NCBI RefSeq assembly: GCF_900107415.1
Contig: NZ_FNPX01000008.1
Span: 1-64,000 of the forward strand
Reading direction: 5' to 3'
DNA from: Jannaschia faecimaris
Lineage (GTDB): Bacteria; Pseudomonadota; Alphaproteobacteria; Rhodobacterales; Rhodobacteraceae
Length of the DNA: 64,000 nt
Shown here piece by piece: positions 18,656 to 27,677 of the stretch. Under the pieces are notes generated by a model. It did not search any database. It was not told where the DNA came from and worked only from the letters and a program-made list of their open reading frames with translations. Within the stretch, counting starts at the first letter, position 1. The number at the start of each line of letters is the position of its first letter. Both the position numbers and the translations under genes were made by a program.

Positions 18656-21562
18656 TCAGGAGTTGGGCAGGCGTAAACTCACGCTGCGACCACTGCGCTG
18701 ATAGACCAACTGACTGTCACCGATGGCCGTCACGCGTCCCCGATCTAGCCGGTCACCGACTTCGACCTTCACGTAGCGACCGTTCGACAGCCGCACGAGG
18801 GCACGGCGGGCGTTGGGGCGACCGTAGACACCGACAAGGTTGATCTCACGCAGGCGGATTGCGTTTCGTTGTGTAGCCGCGCGGGCAACGCTCCCGCCGG
18901 CGGAGCGTATGGTTTGCCCGCTGCGTTGGGCGGTTGGCACGGTTTCCTCGCTCGCGACACTTGCAGTGCTTGCTGCCGCTGGCGCGGCGCTGGTCTGCGC
19001 GCGACGACTGGTAACGATGCGTGCGGCCTCCCGCTCGACCGATCGGGGGCGGGAACGCGGTCGATCCGACTGCGAGATCGCAAGTCGGGAGGAGGAAGTG
19101 ACTTGGCCGGCAGTCGTGCTTTCCGTGGTGGCCTGACTGGCAAGCGAGGCGACAGCGGCGGCGGCGGCGGCTTCAACAACGGCGGCACGCTCTTGGGCGG
19201 CCGCGGCGAGAACAGCGGCACGGGCCGCCTCTTCTGCCTCGCGCGCGGCCGCGTCCGTTATGCTGTCGGGGCGCTGCAGGGGGCGCGTGCGTGTCAGCTC
19301 TTCACGCGTGAAACCACTGGCCATCGGCGGCGGGGTTTCGGCTTCGGTGGTGGCCTCCGCCTCCTGCGGGATAGCATCTCCGGGGCGCTGGGCTGGCCGC
19401 GTGCGGCGCAGCTCGGCGCGGGCGGCATCGTCTTCTGGCGTTGGCACCGTTTCGACGTCTGCCGGTGTGGTGTCGTCAGCACGCCGTGTGGGCATGACGT
19501 CCGGGCGCCCGGCGATAACGGTGTATCCGCCGGGGGCGACCGTGCCTTCTTCCGTGGGGGGTACCAATGGCTCAACAGTGGCGTCAGGCTCCGAAGCGGG
19601 CTCCTCGGCGGACGATGATGCCTCAGCCTCGGGGCTCGGCTCGACCACTGGTTCGGACGTGGTTTCGGTCTCGTCTGTGGACGGCGTGGCTGGGGGGGCC
19701 GCGACCGGAGTTTCGTCCTGCTCAGTGGCAGGTGGCAGCGGGCTGGGTTCGCCTAATGGTCGTTCCGCTTCGACGGAAGCGATCACGGTGTCGTCGGTTT
19801 CCTGCGCCAGAAGACCTTCGGTCAGCGCGGGAGTTCCTTCAAAGTTCCCCTCAATTTCCACCGTTTCTGGCACTTCCGGAGCACTTGCCGCATTGGTCTG
19901 TGCGGTTTGGCCGTCATCGGGATTGGGCGGGATCGGGGTCGGTTCGATCACGTCGTCGACGGTTGTTCGTTCGGGTTCCGTCCGCTCCGACGTGTCTTGC
20001 GCCGGGACCCTCGGGGTGGTGATCGGCAGGGGCGGGCGGGCAAGATCGGAGCCGGCGGTTCGGTCGCCCGAATCTTCGGTAGACGGCAGAAGGTCGGCCA
20101 CGTCCTGATCCGCTGGCAGGTCGGCCGGCGGAATCGTCGCACGCGGGAACTGCGCGACCGTTTCTTCGGATGCCGGTGCCAAGGCAGCGCTCGCAGGGCC
20201 ATCCTTCGTTGGCGCGCCCTTCATCATCACTGACCAGACCGCGATAACGCCCATCAGCGCCAAAAGAGACAAAGTCAGGTACACGCCAAGCCTCGCGGTA
20301 CCGCTGCGACGGGGCTGAACGGCCTTTTCACGTGCCAATCCAGGCAGGCTGAGTGCCACGGCGTCGATATCTTCCAGAGCCTTGCCGGTCTGAGGTGCGG
20401 CGGGCGCGTCAGGGCGGGTGCCGGAGGCGGCCACCGTTGGTTTTGTGGGTTTCGTATCGGCGGGCGGATCCGCCAGTTCTGGCGCTTCTGCCACACTGGC
20501 TGGTTCGGGTGCCTTGGCGGCTTCTGGCGGTGCTCGGTCCGCCAGCGTTGCGGAGCTTGCTTTGGTTGCCGTTGGCGTGGCGGTCTTTGGCTGCTCAGGT
20601 GTAATCGGTGCGGCCAGACGCGGCGCGATCCGCGTAAGGGACGGCTCTGCTGGCTTGGAGCCGAGCGGCGGCTGGCCCCGTCGCCGGGTGCTAAAGGCGG
20701 GCATTGCCGGTTCGGGTCTGGTCTCGGTTGGGGGCGCTGTTTCGGGCTCGGGCTCGCTTACTGGCGGCGGCGAGGCCAACGCTTCAGCGACTGCGAGTGC
20801 ATCCTCAAAGGTCTCTGGTGTCGATGCCTCGGGGGCGGCGTCAACCGGTGTCGGCGTGACGGGTGTCGGGGCTGCTGGCTCTGCTTTGACCTCGGGCAGC
20901 GCGTCAACCGGCACCGATTTCTCAGTTGTCTCGGTCGAAGGTGTGGCGACAGGGGCTTCCGCCACGGAAGGGTCCTCGACCGGCTCCGGTGTTTCTTCCT
21001 GGGCCATTTCGGGCGGGGCGGGCGCGGGGATCACTTCGAACTCGTCCTCAAGATCCAGCAAGAGGTTGGCACCCTCCAGGAATTCCGCCGCGATACCTGT
21101 TTGCCCGAAATGGGGTCTGCCCGGATAGGTCATGTCACCCGTATCACCCATGATCACGACGGGTCGGAATCCAAATCCGGCGGCGAATTCCTCGGCCTCC
21201 ATCAGGGTTTCAAGGGCTACGACGGCCACTTGCAGACGGTCGCCCTTTTGCACGTAATCAAAGGCCAGATCCTCAACCTCGTAGGGCGTGCGCCCGCGCA
21301 GCAGGGATCGGATCGTCACCTTCGGGTCCCGGTCGTCGCGTTCAAGTGATGTGAACAGCAACTGGCTTTCGGGAATAATCAGGATCGAGGTGAAATCTTC
21401 GCCCACGCGGGCGGCACAACGGGCGCGCAGCCGTGTCAGCCCCTCAGCCATATCGGGTGCGTCCAGCCGCACCACGCCTTCACGCCACCAGACGCCACCG
21501 TCTGCGCGGGACAGTACGGCGATTCCGTCGAGCGAGAGGTCGAGTGCGATCTGTGGTGTCAT
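18656..21562 (-). CDS. Large PilM/GspL-like to PilP/GspC-like membrane fusion protein
   Basis: A 968-residue protein. Residues 1 to about 165 (IALDLSLDGIAVLSRADGGV, then LLFTSLERDD and TIRSLLRGRTPYEVEDLAFDY) resemble the actin-like cytoplasmic part of GspL/PilM. A long Pro/Ala/Glu-rich linker leads to a single membrane helix at about 427-450 (LTLSLLALMGVIAVW). A second very acidic, Pro/Thr-rich linker (about 455-790) and an Ala-rich helix follow. The last 65 residues (REINLVGVYG..RRALVRLSNGRYVKVEVGDRL..G.VTAIGD) resemble the PilP/GspC HR domain. The ATG at 21562 starts directly at the actin-like domain. In type II secretion or type IV pili these parts are separate proteins, so this is a one-chain version. 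No other pilus or secretion genes are nearby; the family assignment is by pattern and needs a profile search. Confidence 0.65.
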   Translation of the reverse strand: MTPQIALDLSLDGIAVLSRADGGVWWREGVVRLDAPDMAEGLTRLRARCAARVGEDFTSILIIPESQLLFTSLERDDRDPKVTIRSLLRGRTPYEVEDLAFDYVQKGDRLQVAVVALETLMEAEEFAAGFGFRPVVIMGDTGDMTYPGRPHFGQTGIAAEFLEGANLLLDLEDEFEVIPAPAPPEMAQEETPEPVEDPSVAEAPVATPSTETTEKSVPVDALPEVKAEPAAPTPVTPTPVDAAPEASTPETFEDALAVAEALASPPPVSEPEPETAPPTETRPEPAMPAFSTRRRGQPPLGSKPAEPSLTRIAPRLAAPITPEQPKTATPTATKASSATLADRAPPEAAKAPEPASVAEAPELADPPADTKPTKPTVAASGTRPDAPAAPQTGKALEDIDAVALSLPGLAREKAVQPRRSGTARLGVYLTLSLLALMGVIAVWSVMMKGAPTKDGPASAALAPASEETVAQFPRATIPPADLPADQDVADLLPSTEDSGDRTAGSDLARPPLPITTPRVPAQDTSERTEPERTTVDDVIEPTPIPPNPDDGQTAQTNAASAPEVPETVEIEGNFEGTPALTEGLLAQETDDTVIASVEAERPLGEPSPLPPATEQDETPVAAPPATPSTDETETTSEPVVEPSPEAEASSSAEEPASEPDATVEPLVPPTEEGTVAPGGYTVIAGRPDVMPTRRADDTTPADVETVPTPEDDAARAELRRTRPAQRPGDAIPQEAEATTEAETPPPMASGFTREELTRTRPLQRPDSITDAAAREAEEAARAAVLAAAAQERAAVVEAAAAAAVASLASQATTESTTAGQVTSSSRLAISQSDRPRSRPRSVEREAARIVTSRRAQTSAAPAAASTASVASEETVPTAQRSGQTIRSAGGSVARAATQRNAIRLREINLVGVYGRPNARRALVRLSNGRYVKVEVGDRLDRGRVTAIGDSQLVYQRSGRSVSLRLPNS

Positions 21563-21944
21563 GCGATTGCCTGCCAGCGTGTGGTCACTGTTTGGTCGGG
21601 ACCATTTACCCGACTGTAAGTTACAGGGTAGCGCATGAAAAGGCGGGTGCGCCTGTCGGCGACCCATCGCCGAGGGGCATCAGGCTTCGGGCCTCTTGGA
21701 TATGCCTCAAAATCGGAACGTACAAAAACTCCCTGGGAAAACAATGTCCGGTCACAAAGCCTGCCGTGCCGCCCCGTTCGAGATGGTGGGACTGTTGCTG
21801 GATGCGGAGCCCGGCACGGTCGCTTGCGAGGGCATGCGGGGATAGAGCGGTGCACCCGTCGGACGAGATCGGGGTGCCAGTGGCTGCGGATGCGCATTGA
21901 GGTGCGCGACAGATCGGAAGAATTCCGATCTACAACCGGCCAGC
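21563..21944. other. Intergenic region upstream of the long fusion gene
   Basis: About 380 bases between the start of the fusion gene and the bidirectional terminator. It should hold the promoter for the minus-strand gene. I see no RNA gene and no further coding frame worth reporting. Confidence 0.4.
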
Positions 21945-21974
21945 AAAAGGGGGCCGCAACGGCCCCCCTTTTTT
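21945..21974 (-). terminator. Strong, symmetric Rho-independent terminator
   Basis: aaaagggggcc-gcaac-ggcccccctttttt forms an 11-bp GC-rich stem flanked by A- and T-tracts, so it can act in both directions. It lies 14 bases after the stop of the sulfhydrylase gene. Confidence 0.85.
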
Positions 21975-21987
21975 AGTTAGCCCACGC

Positions 21988-23277
21988 TTACGATACCTTT
22001 TCCAAGGCCTGATCAAGATCAGCGATCAGGTCGTCGGCGTCTTCGATCCCGATCGAAATCCGTACGACGTCGGGGCTGGCTCCCGCCGCTGCCTGCTGTT
22101 CGGGCGAAAGCTGACGGTGCGTGGTTGATGCAGAGTGGATGACCAAGCTCCGCGCGTCGCCCAGGTTGGCGACATGGCTGAAGATCTCAAGGCTGTCGAC
22201 AAACTTGACGCAGGCGTCGTAGCCGCCCTTGAGCGCGATCGTGAAAAGGCCGCCCGCCCCCTTGGGACAGACTTTCTTGGCCAGCGCGTTGTAGGGCGAT
22301 GAGGCCAGACCCGCGTAGGTGACGTGATCGACCGCCGGATGCTTTTCCAGCCAGCCAGCAACGGTTTCCGCGTTCTGGACGTGACGTTCCATGCGCAGCG
22401 ACAGCGTCTCGATACCGCAGAGGGTGTAATGCGCAGCCTGCGGGTTCATTGTCATGCCCAAGTCGCGCAGACCGACAGCGATACTGTGGAAGGTGAAGGC
22501 CAGGTTGCCGAACGTCTCGTGAAACTTGAGGCCATGATACGCGGGCTCGGCCTGTGACAGGGATGGGAATTTGTCCGATGCGGACCAGTCGAAGCGACCC
22601 GAATCCACCACGCAGCCGCCGGTGACGGTGCCGTTGCCGGTCAGGTACTTAGTGGTCGAATGCACGACCAGCGTGGCCCCGTGCTCGATCGGGCGCACGA
22701 GGTATGGCGTTGCCGTCGTGTTGTCGATGATCAGCGGGATACCCGCCGCGTCGGCGATGTCGGCCACGGCGCGCACATCCATGATCCAGCCGCCCGGATT
22801 GGCGATGGCTTCGCCGAAGATGGCACGGGTTTCGTCGTTGATGGCGGCCTTCACGGCGTCCAGATCGTCGAAATCCACGAAGGTACAGGACCAGCCGAAG
22901 CGTTTGATCGTCTGGCTGAACTGGGTGATCGTGCCGCCATAGAGCCGCGAGGATGCAACGATGTTGCAGCCCGGCTGCATCAGCGGGAACAGCGCCATGA
23001 TCTGCGCTGCATGGCCCGAGGAACAGCAGACCGCGCCCGCGCCGCCCTCCAGCGTGGCGATGCGCTCTTGCAGAACGGCCACGGTTGGATTGGTCAGGCG
23101 GCTGTAGATATACCCGACCTCTTGCAGATTGAAGAGTGCGGCGGCGTGCTCGGCGTCGCGGAACACATAGGCGGTGGTCTGGTAGATCGGCGTCTGCCGC
23201 GCGCCCGTCGCCGGGTCGGGGCGGGCACCCGCGTGAATTTGCAGGGTGTCGAAGCCGTACTGGCGCGTCTCGGTCAT
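21988..23277 (-). CDS. metY: O-acetylhomoserine sulfhydrylase / aminocarboxypropyltransferase
   Basis: A 429-residue PLP enzyme of the Cys/Met-metabolism family that makes homocysteine (or methionine) from O-acetylhomoserine and a thiol. The N-terminal FDTLQIHAGARPDPATGARQ and TPIYQTTAYVF are typical of MetY rather than of MetB/MetC. The PLP lysine is Lys210 in VHSTTKYLTGNGT. The substrate loop RLTNPT and the GHAAQIMAL segment are intact. I chose the ATG at 23277, which has GAGGGAGAG upstream; the frame is open to 23616, but that part has no family similarity. It is a single-gene unit ending at the terminator at 21945-21974. Confidence 0.93.
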   Translation of the reverse strand: MTETRQYGFDTLQIHAGARPDPATGARQTPIYQTTAYVFRDAEHAAALFNLQEVGYIYSRLTNPTVAVLQERIATLEGGAGAVCCSSGHAAQIMALFPLMQPGCNIVASSRLYGGTITQFSQTIKRFGWSCTFVDFDDLDAVKAAINDETRAIFGEAIANPGGWIMDVRAVADIADAAGIPLIIDNTTATPYLVRPIEHGATLVVHSTTKYLTGNGTVTGGCVVDSGRFDWSASDKFPSLSQAEPAYHGLKFHETFGNLAFTFHSIAVGLRDLGMTMNPQAAHYTLCGIETLSLRMERHVQNAETVAGWLEKHPAVDHVTYAGLASSPYNALAKKVCPKGAGGLFTIALKGGYDACVKFVDSLEIFSHVANLGDARSLVIHSASTTHRQLSPEQQAAAGASPDVVRISIGIEDADDLIADLDQALEKVS

Positions 23278-23506
23278 GGGTCTCTCCCTCGGAATTTGCC
23301 GTAGATTAACCGCGGCGTGGGGCGGGGGCCAGCGCGAACGACAGATGCGGCATTCACCGTCCCGTGGTGCAGGCCGGGCATTGCCATGAATCCGTCTTGA
23401 AACGCGGTGGGCGACATGCGCCCGTCGCCTGCCGACCGCCCGGCGCGACCTTGACCACGCCGTCCTGCGGTGTAGGAGAGGGGAAACGACCCGCGGAGGA
23501 CGAAAC

Positions 23507-23884
23507 ATGGCCGGATTTTTCAAGCGCCTTGTCGGTTGGTGGGACGGGCAGAGTTTTGGCACCGCCCTCTGGACTCGCCGGTTCGGCACCAAGGTCGGGG
23601 AAGACGAGGCGGGCAACGTCTATTACCGCAACGACGATGACAGTCGGCGTTGGGTGCACTTCCCAGGCGACAACGACGCCAGCCGGGTCACACCGGAGTG
23701 GTACGGATGGCTGCACAAGATGTACCCCAAGCCCCCGACCGAAGACCCGATCGTTCATCAGAAATGGGAAAAGCCTCACCAGCCAAACTTGACGGGTTCG
23801 GAGGGCGCGTTCTTTCGCAAAGGATCGCTGCGACGAGCCGATGTGAAGCCTGCTTCAGACTACGAGGCCTGGAGCCCCGAGTGA
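23507..23884 (+). CDS. NADH:ubiquinone oxidoreductase subunit NDUFA12 (B17.2-like)
   Basis: A 125-residue accessory subunit of respiratory complex I, kept in alphaproteobacteria and mitochondria. The block GTKVGEDEAGNVYYR is followed by RRWVHFPGDNDASRVTPEWYGWLH, the signature of the family, with PTEDP in the C-terminal part. The length is normal for bacterial members. The next gene overlaps it by four bases (GTGA), so both are translated together, an arrangement usual in Rhodobacteraceae. Confidence 0.94.
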   Translation: MAGFFKRLVGWWDGQSFGTALWTRRFGTKVGEDEAGNVYYRNDDDSRRWVHFPGDNDASRVTPEWYGWLHKMYPKPPTEDPIVHQKWEKPHQPNLTGSEGAFFRKGSLRRADVKPASDYEAWSPE

Positions 23885-24270
23885 TCCGGATTGCCTTTGC
23901 GCTGACGCTGCTGGCCGCCGGGATGGCGGACGCGCAGGTTCAGTTGAACACCGGCGCGGCTGCTCGAACTGGGCAAGGTACCGGGGCCGTACTCCGGACC
24001 CTCGACAAGGTCTCGGGCGAAGTCATCGACGTTGAGATGTCGGTCGGACAAACCATGGCCTACGGATCGCTGCAAGTGACGCTGCATGAATGCCGCTACC
24101 CCGCAAACAATCCCGAAGGCGATGCCTTTGGTCTGATGCAGGTCGTCGACACGCGCGAAGTGCAGGAACTGTTCGCCGGTTGGATGGTCGCCTCGTCGCC
24201 CGCGCTCAATGCGCTGGAGCATCGACGTTATGACGTCTGGGTCCTGAGCTGCCTGACAGATGTCGACTGA
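23881..24270 (+). CDS. DUF2155-domain secreted protein
   Basis: A 129-residue protein starting with GTG inside the stop of the NDUFA12 gene. The signal peptide (IAFALTLLAAGMADAQ) would be cut near residue 19. The mature part contains LDKVSGEVIDVEMSVGQTMA, then LQVTLHECRYPANNPEGDAFG and VLSCL, the standard DUF2155 pattern with two conserved cysteines probably forming a disulfide in the periplasm. Function is unknown. Its 3' end overlaps the end of aat on the other strand by 43 bases. Confidence 0.88.
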   Translation: MIRIAFALTLLAAGMADAQVQLNTGAAARTGQGTGAVLRTLDKVSGEVIDVEMSVGQTMAYGSLQVTLHECRYPANNPEGDAFGLMQVVDTREVQELFAGWMVASSPALNALEHRRYDVWVLSCLTDVD

Positions 24271-24878
24271 GGCATCGGGCCGTCCAGCCGCGCTTGTCGA
24301 CCGAGGGCATGTGTCAACTGCCTATGGTACTGAGCCCGCGGGATTTCCACCGCCCCCAGCGACGCGAGGTGATCGGTCAGAAACTGGGTGTCGAACAGGG
24401 TGAAACCCTGCTGGCGCAGCAGCGTCACCATGTAGGCCAGCGCGATTTTCGACGCGTCGCGCGCGTGCGAAAACATCGATTCTCCGAAGAATGCCGACCC
24501 TAGGGTCACGCCGTAGACGCCGCCAACCAAGCGTTGGCCATGGTCGGCCCATATCTCCAGCGAATGCGCGAATGCAGATTTATGTAATTCGCGGTAAAGC
24601 GCGGCGATTTCCTGATTGATCCATGTTTCTTCCCGGTCGGCGCACCCCGCCAAAACGCCTTCGAAGTCTTCGTTCAACGTCACGACGAAGCGTTCCTGCG
24701 CGATGGTTTTGGACAGGCTGCGTGACATGCGAAACCCGTCGAGCGGCAGGACACCGCGCGTCTTGGGGTCGACCCAGAAGATTTCCGGATCGCTCCGCCC
24801 TTCGGCCATCGGGAAGACACCGGAGGCGTAGGCCATCAGCAGGGTCTCGGGTGTGATTGGTGGTGTATCGCGGGGCAT
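24228..24878 (-). CDS. aat: Leucyl/phenylalanyl-tRNA--protein transferase
   Basis: A 216-residue cytoplasmic enzyme that adds Leu or Phe to proteins with N-terminal Arg or Lys, marking them for ClpS/ClpAP. Family blocks: LLMAYASGVFPMAE, IFWVDPKTRGVLPLDGFRMSRSL, TWIN, YRELHKSAFAHSLEIW, LVGGVYGVTLGSAFFGESMFS and LFDTQFLTDHLASLGAVEI. The start at 24878 matches the family. The end overlaps the DUF2155 gene tail to tail. It lies downstream of accB-accC and the lipoprotein gene in the same direction. Confidence 0.95.
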   Translation of the reverse strand: MPRDTPPITPETLLMAYASGVFPMAEGRSDPEIFWVDPKTRGVLPLDGFRMSRSLSKTIAQERFVVTLNEDFEGVLAGCADREETWINQEIAALYRELHKSAFAHSLEIWADHGQRLVGGVYGVTLGSAFFGESMFSHARDASKIALAYMVTLLRQQGFTLFDTQFLTDHLASLGAVEIPRAQYHRQLTHALGRQARLDGPMPQSTSVRQLRTQTS

Positions 24879-24929
24879 GGCCGCTAAGATAGAGTGCCGG
24901 AGGCGACGTTGGAAGACCGAGGTGAACCT

Positions 24930-25475
24930 TCAGGTTGCCGTCGTTTTCGGAAGGGTTGCCGCGATCAAGGTCGGCACGGGCGTGGTTTGTATGGGGCCAA
25001 TCTGTCCGGGGCCGGTTCGTACCGGGGTGGTCGGCCGGGTCTGGCCGCGCCCACCACCGGGATTGTCGCAGGATTTGGCCACGTAGACGGCCTCGGCTGC
25101 GGCCAGCCTGACATTCCCTGACTTCGCCACAAGCTGTGACGCCTCGGTTCCGATGACCTTTGCGAGTGCCCCTGCGGGTCCACCGATCAGCGCGCCGATG
25201 GCCCCGGCAACGAGACCTGTGCCGGGGGAGCCGCTTTTTTCGGCCTGCGCGCGCAGGGCCGCGCGCGACGCATTGAGGCCCCGGCAATCGATGGTCGCGA
25301 ACCGATCCGCGTAGGCATCGAAATTGCGCGCGTCACGGTCCGAGGAGAAGAGCGCATCCCCTGGGGGCAGGCCCATGGACGCAGCCTCCACACCGGGTGT
25401 CGGCGTGTCACCGCAAGCGGCCAGTCCCACAGCCAAACCCAAGGCCAGAGTCAATCGGAGCGGCAGGTCAGCCAA
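24930..25475 (-). CDS. Lipoprotein with glycine-rich segment, unknown function
   Basis: Following the accC stop, a frame reads [20 protein letters not shown], a lipoprotein signal with lipobox LAAC. No ATG is available; TTG at 25475, overlapping the accC stop, or TTG at 25454 are possible starts, so translation is probably coupled. The mature part contains [24 protein letters not shown], a glycine-zipper-like stretch, and a Pro/Thr-rich tail. It belongs to the accB-accC-lipoprotein-aat block typical of Rhodobacteraceae. Envelope location is likely; the role is unknown. Confidence 0.7.
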   Translation of the reverse strand: MADLPLRLTLALGLAVGLAACGDTPTPGVEAASMGLPPGDALFSSDRDARNFDAYADRFATIDCRGLNASRAALRAQAEKSGSPGTGLVAGAIGALIGGPAGALAKVIGTEASQLVAKSGNVRLAAAEAVYVAKSCDNPGGGRGQTRPTTPVRTGPGQIGPIQTTPVPTLIAATLPKTTAT

Positions 25476-26814
25476 GATTGGTTTCAAGCCAGTGTTCCAG
25501 CCAATGGATCGTATAGTTCCCCGCCAACACGTCCGGATCCTCGACCAATGCCGCGTGCAGCGGGATCGTTGTGTCGATGCCGTCCACAATCAACTCCCCG
25601 AGGGAGCGGCGCAGACGCGCCAACGCCTCGTCCCGATCGCGGCCATGCACAATTAGCTTGCCGATCAGGCTGTCGTAGTAGGGAGGGATGCGGTAGCCGT
25701 CGTAAAGGGCGCTGTCCATGCGCACGCCAAGGCCGCCGGGCGCATGATACTGCGTGATCCGGCCCGGCGATGGTGTGAAACTGGGCAGCTTCTCCGCGTT
25801 GATCCGCACCTCGATCGCGTGACCGTTGATCTTCAACTCATCCTGCTGCAACGACATCGGAAGGCCCGCGGCCACCCGGATCTGTTCGCGCACGAGGTCG
25901 ACGCCGAAAATGGCCTCGGTCACCGGGTGTTCCACCTGCAGGCGAGTGTTCATCTCGATGAAGTAGAATTCGCCGTTTTCGTACAAAAACTCTACCGTGC
26001 CCGCTCCGGCATAGTTGATGCGGGCCACGGCCTCGGCGCAGGTCTTGCCGATTTCGGCGCGCATCTCGGGCGTGATGCAGGGGCCGGGGGCCTCCTCGAA
26101 GACCTTCTGATGGCGTCGCTGCAGCGAGCAGTCGCGCTCGCCCAGATGGACTGCACGGCCCTTGCCGTCACCGAAGACCTGCACCTCGATATGGCGTGGC
26201 GTGGTCAGATATTTCTCGATGTATACTTCATCGTTGCCGAAGGCCGCCTTGGATTCCTGCCGTGCGGTGTGAAAGGCGCTTTCCATGTCGGCGGCCGTCT
26301 TGGCCAGCTTCATACCGCGTCCACCGCCGCCGGCCGTTGCCTTGACGATGACCGGGTATCCGATCTCCTCGCCGATGCGCTGCGCGTCGGCCAAGGTTGG
26401 CACGCCGCCCTCGGATCCGGGTACGCAGGGCACGCCCAATTTCAGCATCGTGTCCTTGGCAGTGATCTTGTCGCCCATGATGCGGATATGTTCCGCTGTG
26501 GGCCCGATGAACGTGATGCCGTGGTCTTCCAAAGCCTGCACGAAGTTCGCGTTTTCCGAAAGGAAGCCATAGCCGGGGTGGATCGCTTCAGCCCCCGTGA
26601 TCTCGCAGGCAGAGATGATGGCCGGCACCGACAGGTAGGACAGTGCGCCCGACGCCGGGCCGATACAGATCGACTCGTCAGCCATGCGGACGTGCATCGC
26701 GTCGGCATCGGCGGTGGAATGGACGGCGACTGTGGCCACGCCCATCTCGCGGGCGGCACGAACAACACGCAGGGCAATCTCGCCCCGGTTTGCGATCAGG
26801 ATCTTCTTGAACAT
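25468..26814 (-). CDS. accC: Acetyl-CoA carboxylase, biotin carboxylase subunit
   Basis: A 448-residue ATP-grasp enzyme that carboxylates biotin on AccB, the first half-reaction of fatty-acid synthesis. It begins [17 protein letters not shown]; the ATP-binding loop is [12 protein letters not shown]; metal-binding [19 protein letters not shown] and the following VEHPVTE are intact. The length is normal. It lies four bases after accB in the same direction, so the two form an operon. Confidence 0.97.
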   Translation of the reverse strand: MFKKILIANRGEIALRVVRAAREMGVATVAVHSTADADAMHVRMADESICIGPASGALSYLSVPAIISACEITGAEAIHPGYGFLSENANFVQALEDHGITFIGPTAEHIRIMGDKITAKDTMLKLGVPCVPGSEGGVPTLADAQRIGEEIGYPVIVKATAGGGGRGMKLAKTAADMESAFHTARQESKAAFGNDEVYIEKYLTTPRHIEVQVFGDGKGRAVHLGERDCSLQRRHQKVFEEAPGPCITPEMRAEIGKTCAEAVARINYAGAGTVEFLYENGEFYFIEMNTRLQVEHPVTEAIFGVDLVREQIRVAAGLPMSLQQDELKINGHAIEVRINAEKLPSFTPSPGRITQYHAPGGLGVRMDSALYDGYRIPPYYDSLIGKLIVHGRDRDEALARLRRSLGELIVDGIDTTIPLHAALVEDPDVLAGNYTIHWLEHWLETNLG

Positions 26815-26818
26815 GGGC

Positions 26819-27298
26819 TTAACCCAAGATCACAAGGGGGGCACCGAATTCGACAGCGGCACCATCCTCGACCAGGATACGCTTGACCGTTCCGGCGCGG
26901 GGGCTGGGGATCTGGTTCATGGTCTTCATCGCTTCCACGATCATGATCGTCTGGCCTTCGGATACGGTGTCGCCGACCTGCACGAACGGTGCGGACCCCG
27001 GTTCGGATGACATGTAGGCCGTGCCGACCATGGGGGAGGTCACGGCACCTGGATCCTGAGCCGGGTCTTCCTGGGGTGCTGCGCTGGCGGCGGCGGGGGC
27101 TGGTGCGGCCGCAGGTGCCGCCGGAGCCGCATGATATACGGGAGCGGGTGCCGCGGTCATTTGCCGGGCGACGCGCACGTTCAGCGCGTCGTCTTCACCG
27201 TATTCACGGCTCACTTCCAGCTCGCTTAGGTCGTTTTCGCGCAGAAGCTCGGCCAGGGCCTTGATAAAGGCGACATCGCTCTCGTGGGTTTTGGTCAT
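26819..27298 (-). CDS. accB: Acetyl-CoA carboxylase, biotin carboxyl carrier protein
   Basis: A 159-residue BCCP. An N-terminal helical region (about 1-45) is followed by a flexible Ala/Pro-rich linker (about 50-80) and the C-terminal biotinyl domain. The biotin attachment site is Lys124 in [12 protein letters not shown], the canonical (E)AMKM-type motif with Thr in place of Met after the Lys. It starts the accB-accC operon. The stretch upstream (27299-27677) holds no further gene that I can support and probably contains its promoter. Confidence 0.96.
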   Translation of the reverse strand: MTKTHESDVAFIKALAELLRENDLSELEVSREYGEDDALNVRVARQMTAAPAPVYHAAPAAPAAAPAPAAASAAPQEDPAQDPGAVTSPMVGTAYMSSEPGSAPFVQVGDTVSEGQTIMIVEAMKTMNQIPSPRAGTVKRILVEDGAAVEFGAPLVILG

Positions 27299-27677
27299 TA
27301 CCGTCTCCGAAGCCTGTTTCCCTTGCCCTTACCCCGGACGCGACCCGAGGGGAAGTATTTGCACGTTCTCCTTCAAAAGGGACCGTGACTGTGGACCGGG
27401 ACGGTTTGGCATCGCCAGCCGCTGGCCGGGTGGCGACTGGTGGCGGATCGGGCTGACCGTTCGCCGAATTCATAGGCAAGAACGAGGTGGCAATGGGGTG
27501 GGGATATCCGCAGTCGATGATCATGCACCCGGAATGCCGTCGCGCTGGTAGGGATGGTCGATTCGCCAGTTGACGCGACACGTCCGGACGGCATTGGGAG
27601 GCCGATGTTCGGCGTCGTGCAAATCAAATTCGCCCCGCCGCGTGCCCTTGTCCGGGCCGCGGCGGGACGTCGGGGAA
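27299..27677. other. Intergenic region between acs and accB
   Basis: About 380 bases between two minus-strand units. It should contain the promoter of accBC and the end of the acs transcript. I see no clear Rho-independent terminator and no gene. Confidence 0.4.

Noticed and set aside
19260..21128. Ser/Gly/Val-rich plus-strand frames of 236-282 codons resembling repeat surface proteins
   Set aside because: They mirror the Pro/Thr/Glu-rich linkers of the minus-strand fusion gene; the apparent repeats are reverse complements of acidic linker codons.
25744..26886. 380-codon open frame on the plus strand
   Set aside because: Antisense to accC, which is certain; a shadow frame of a GC-rich gene.
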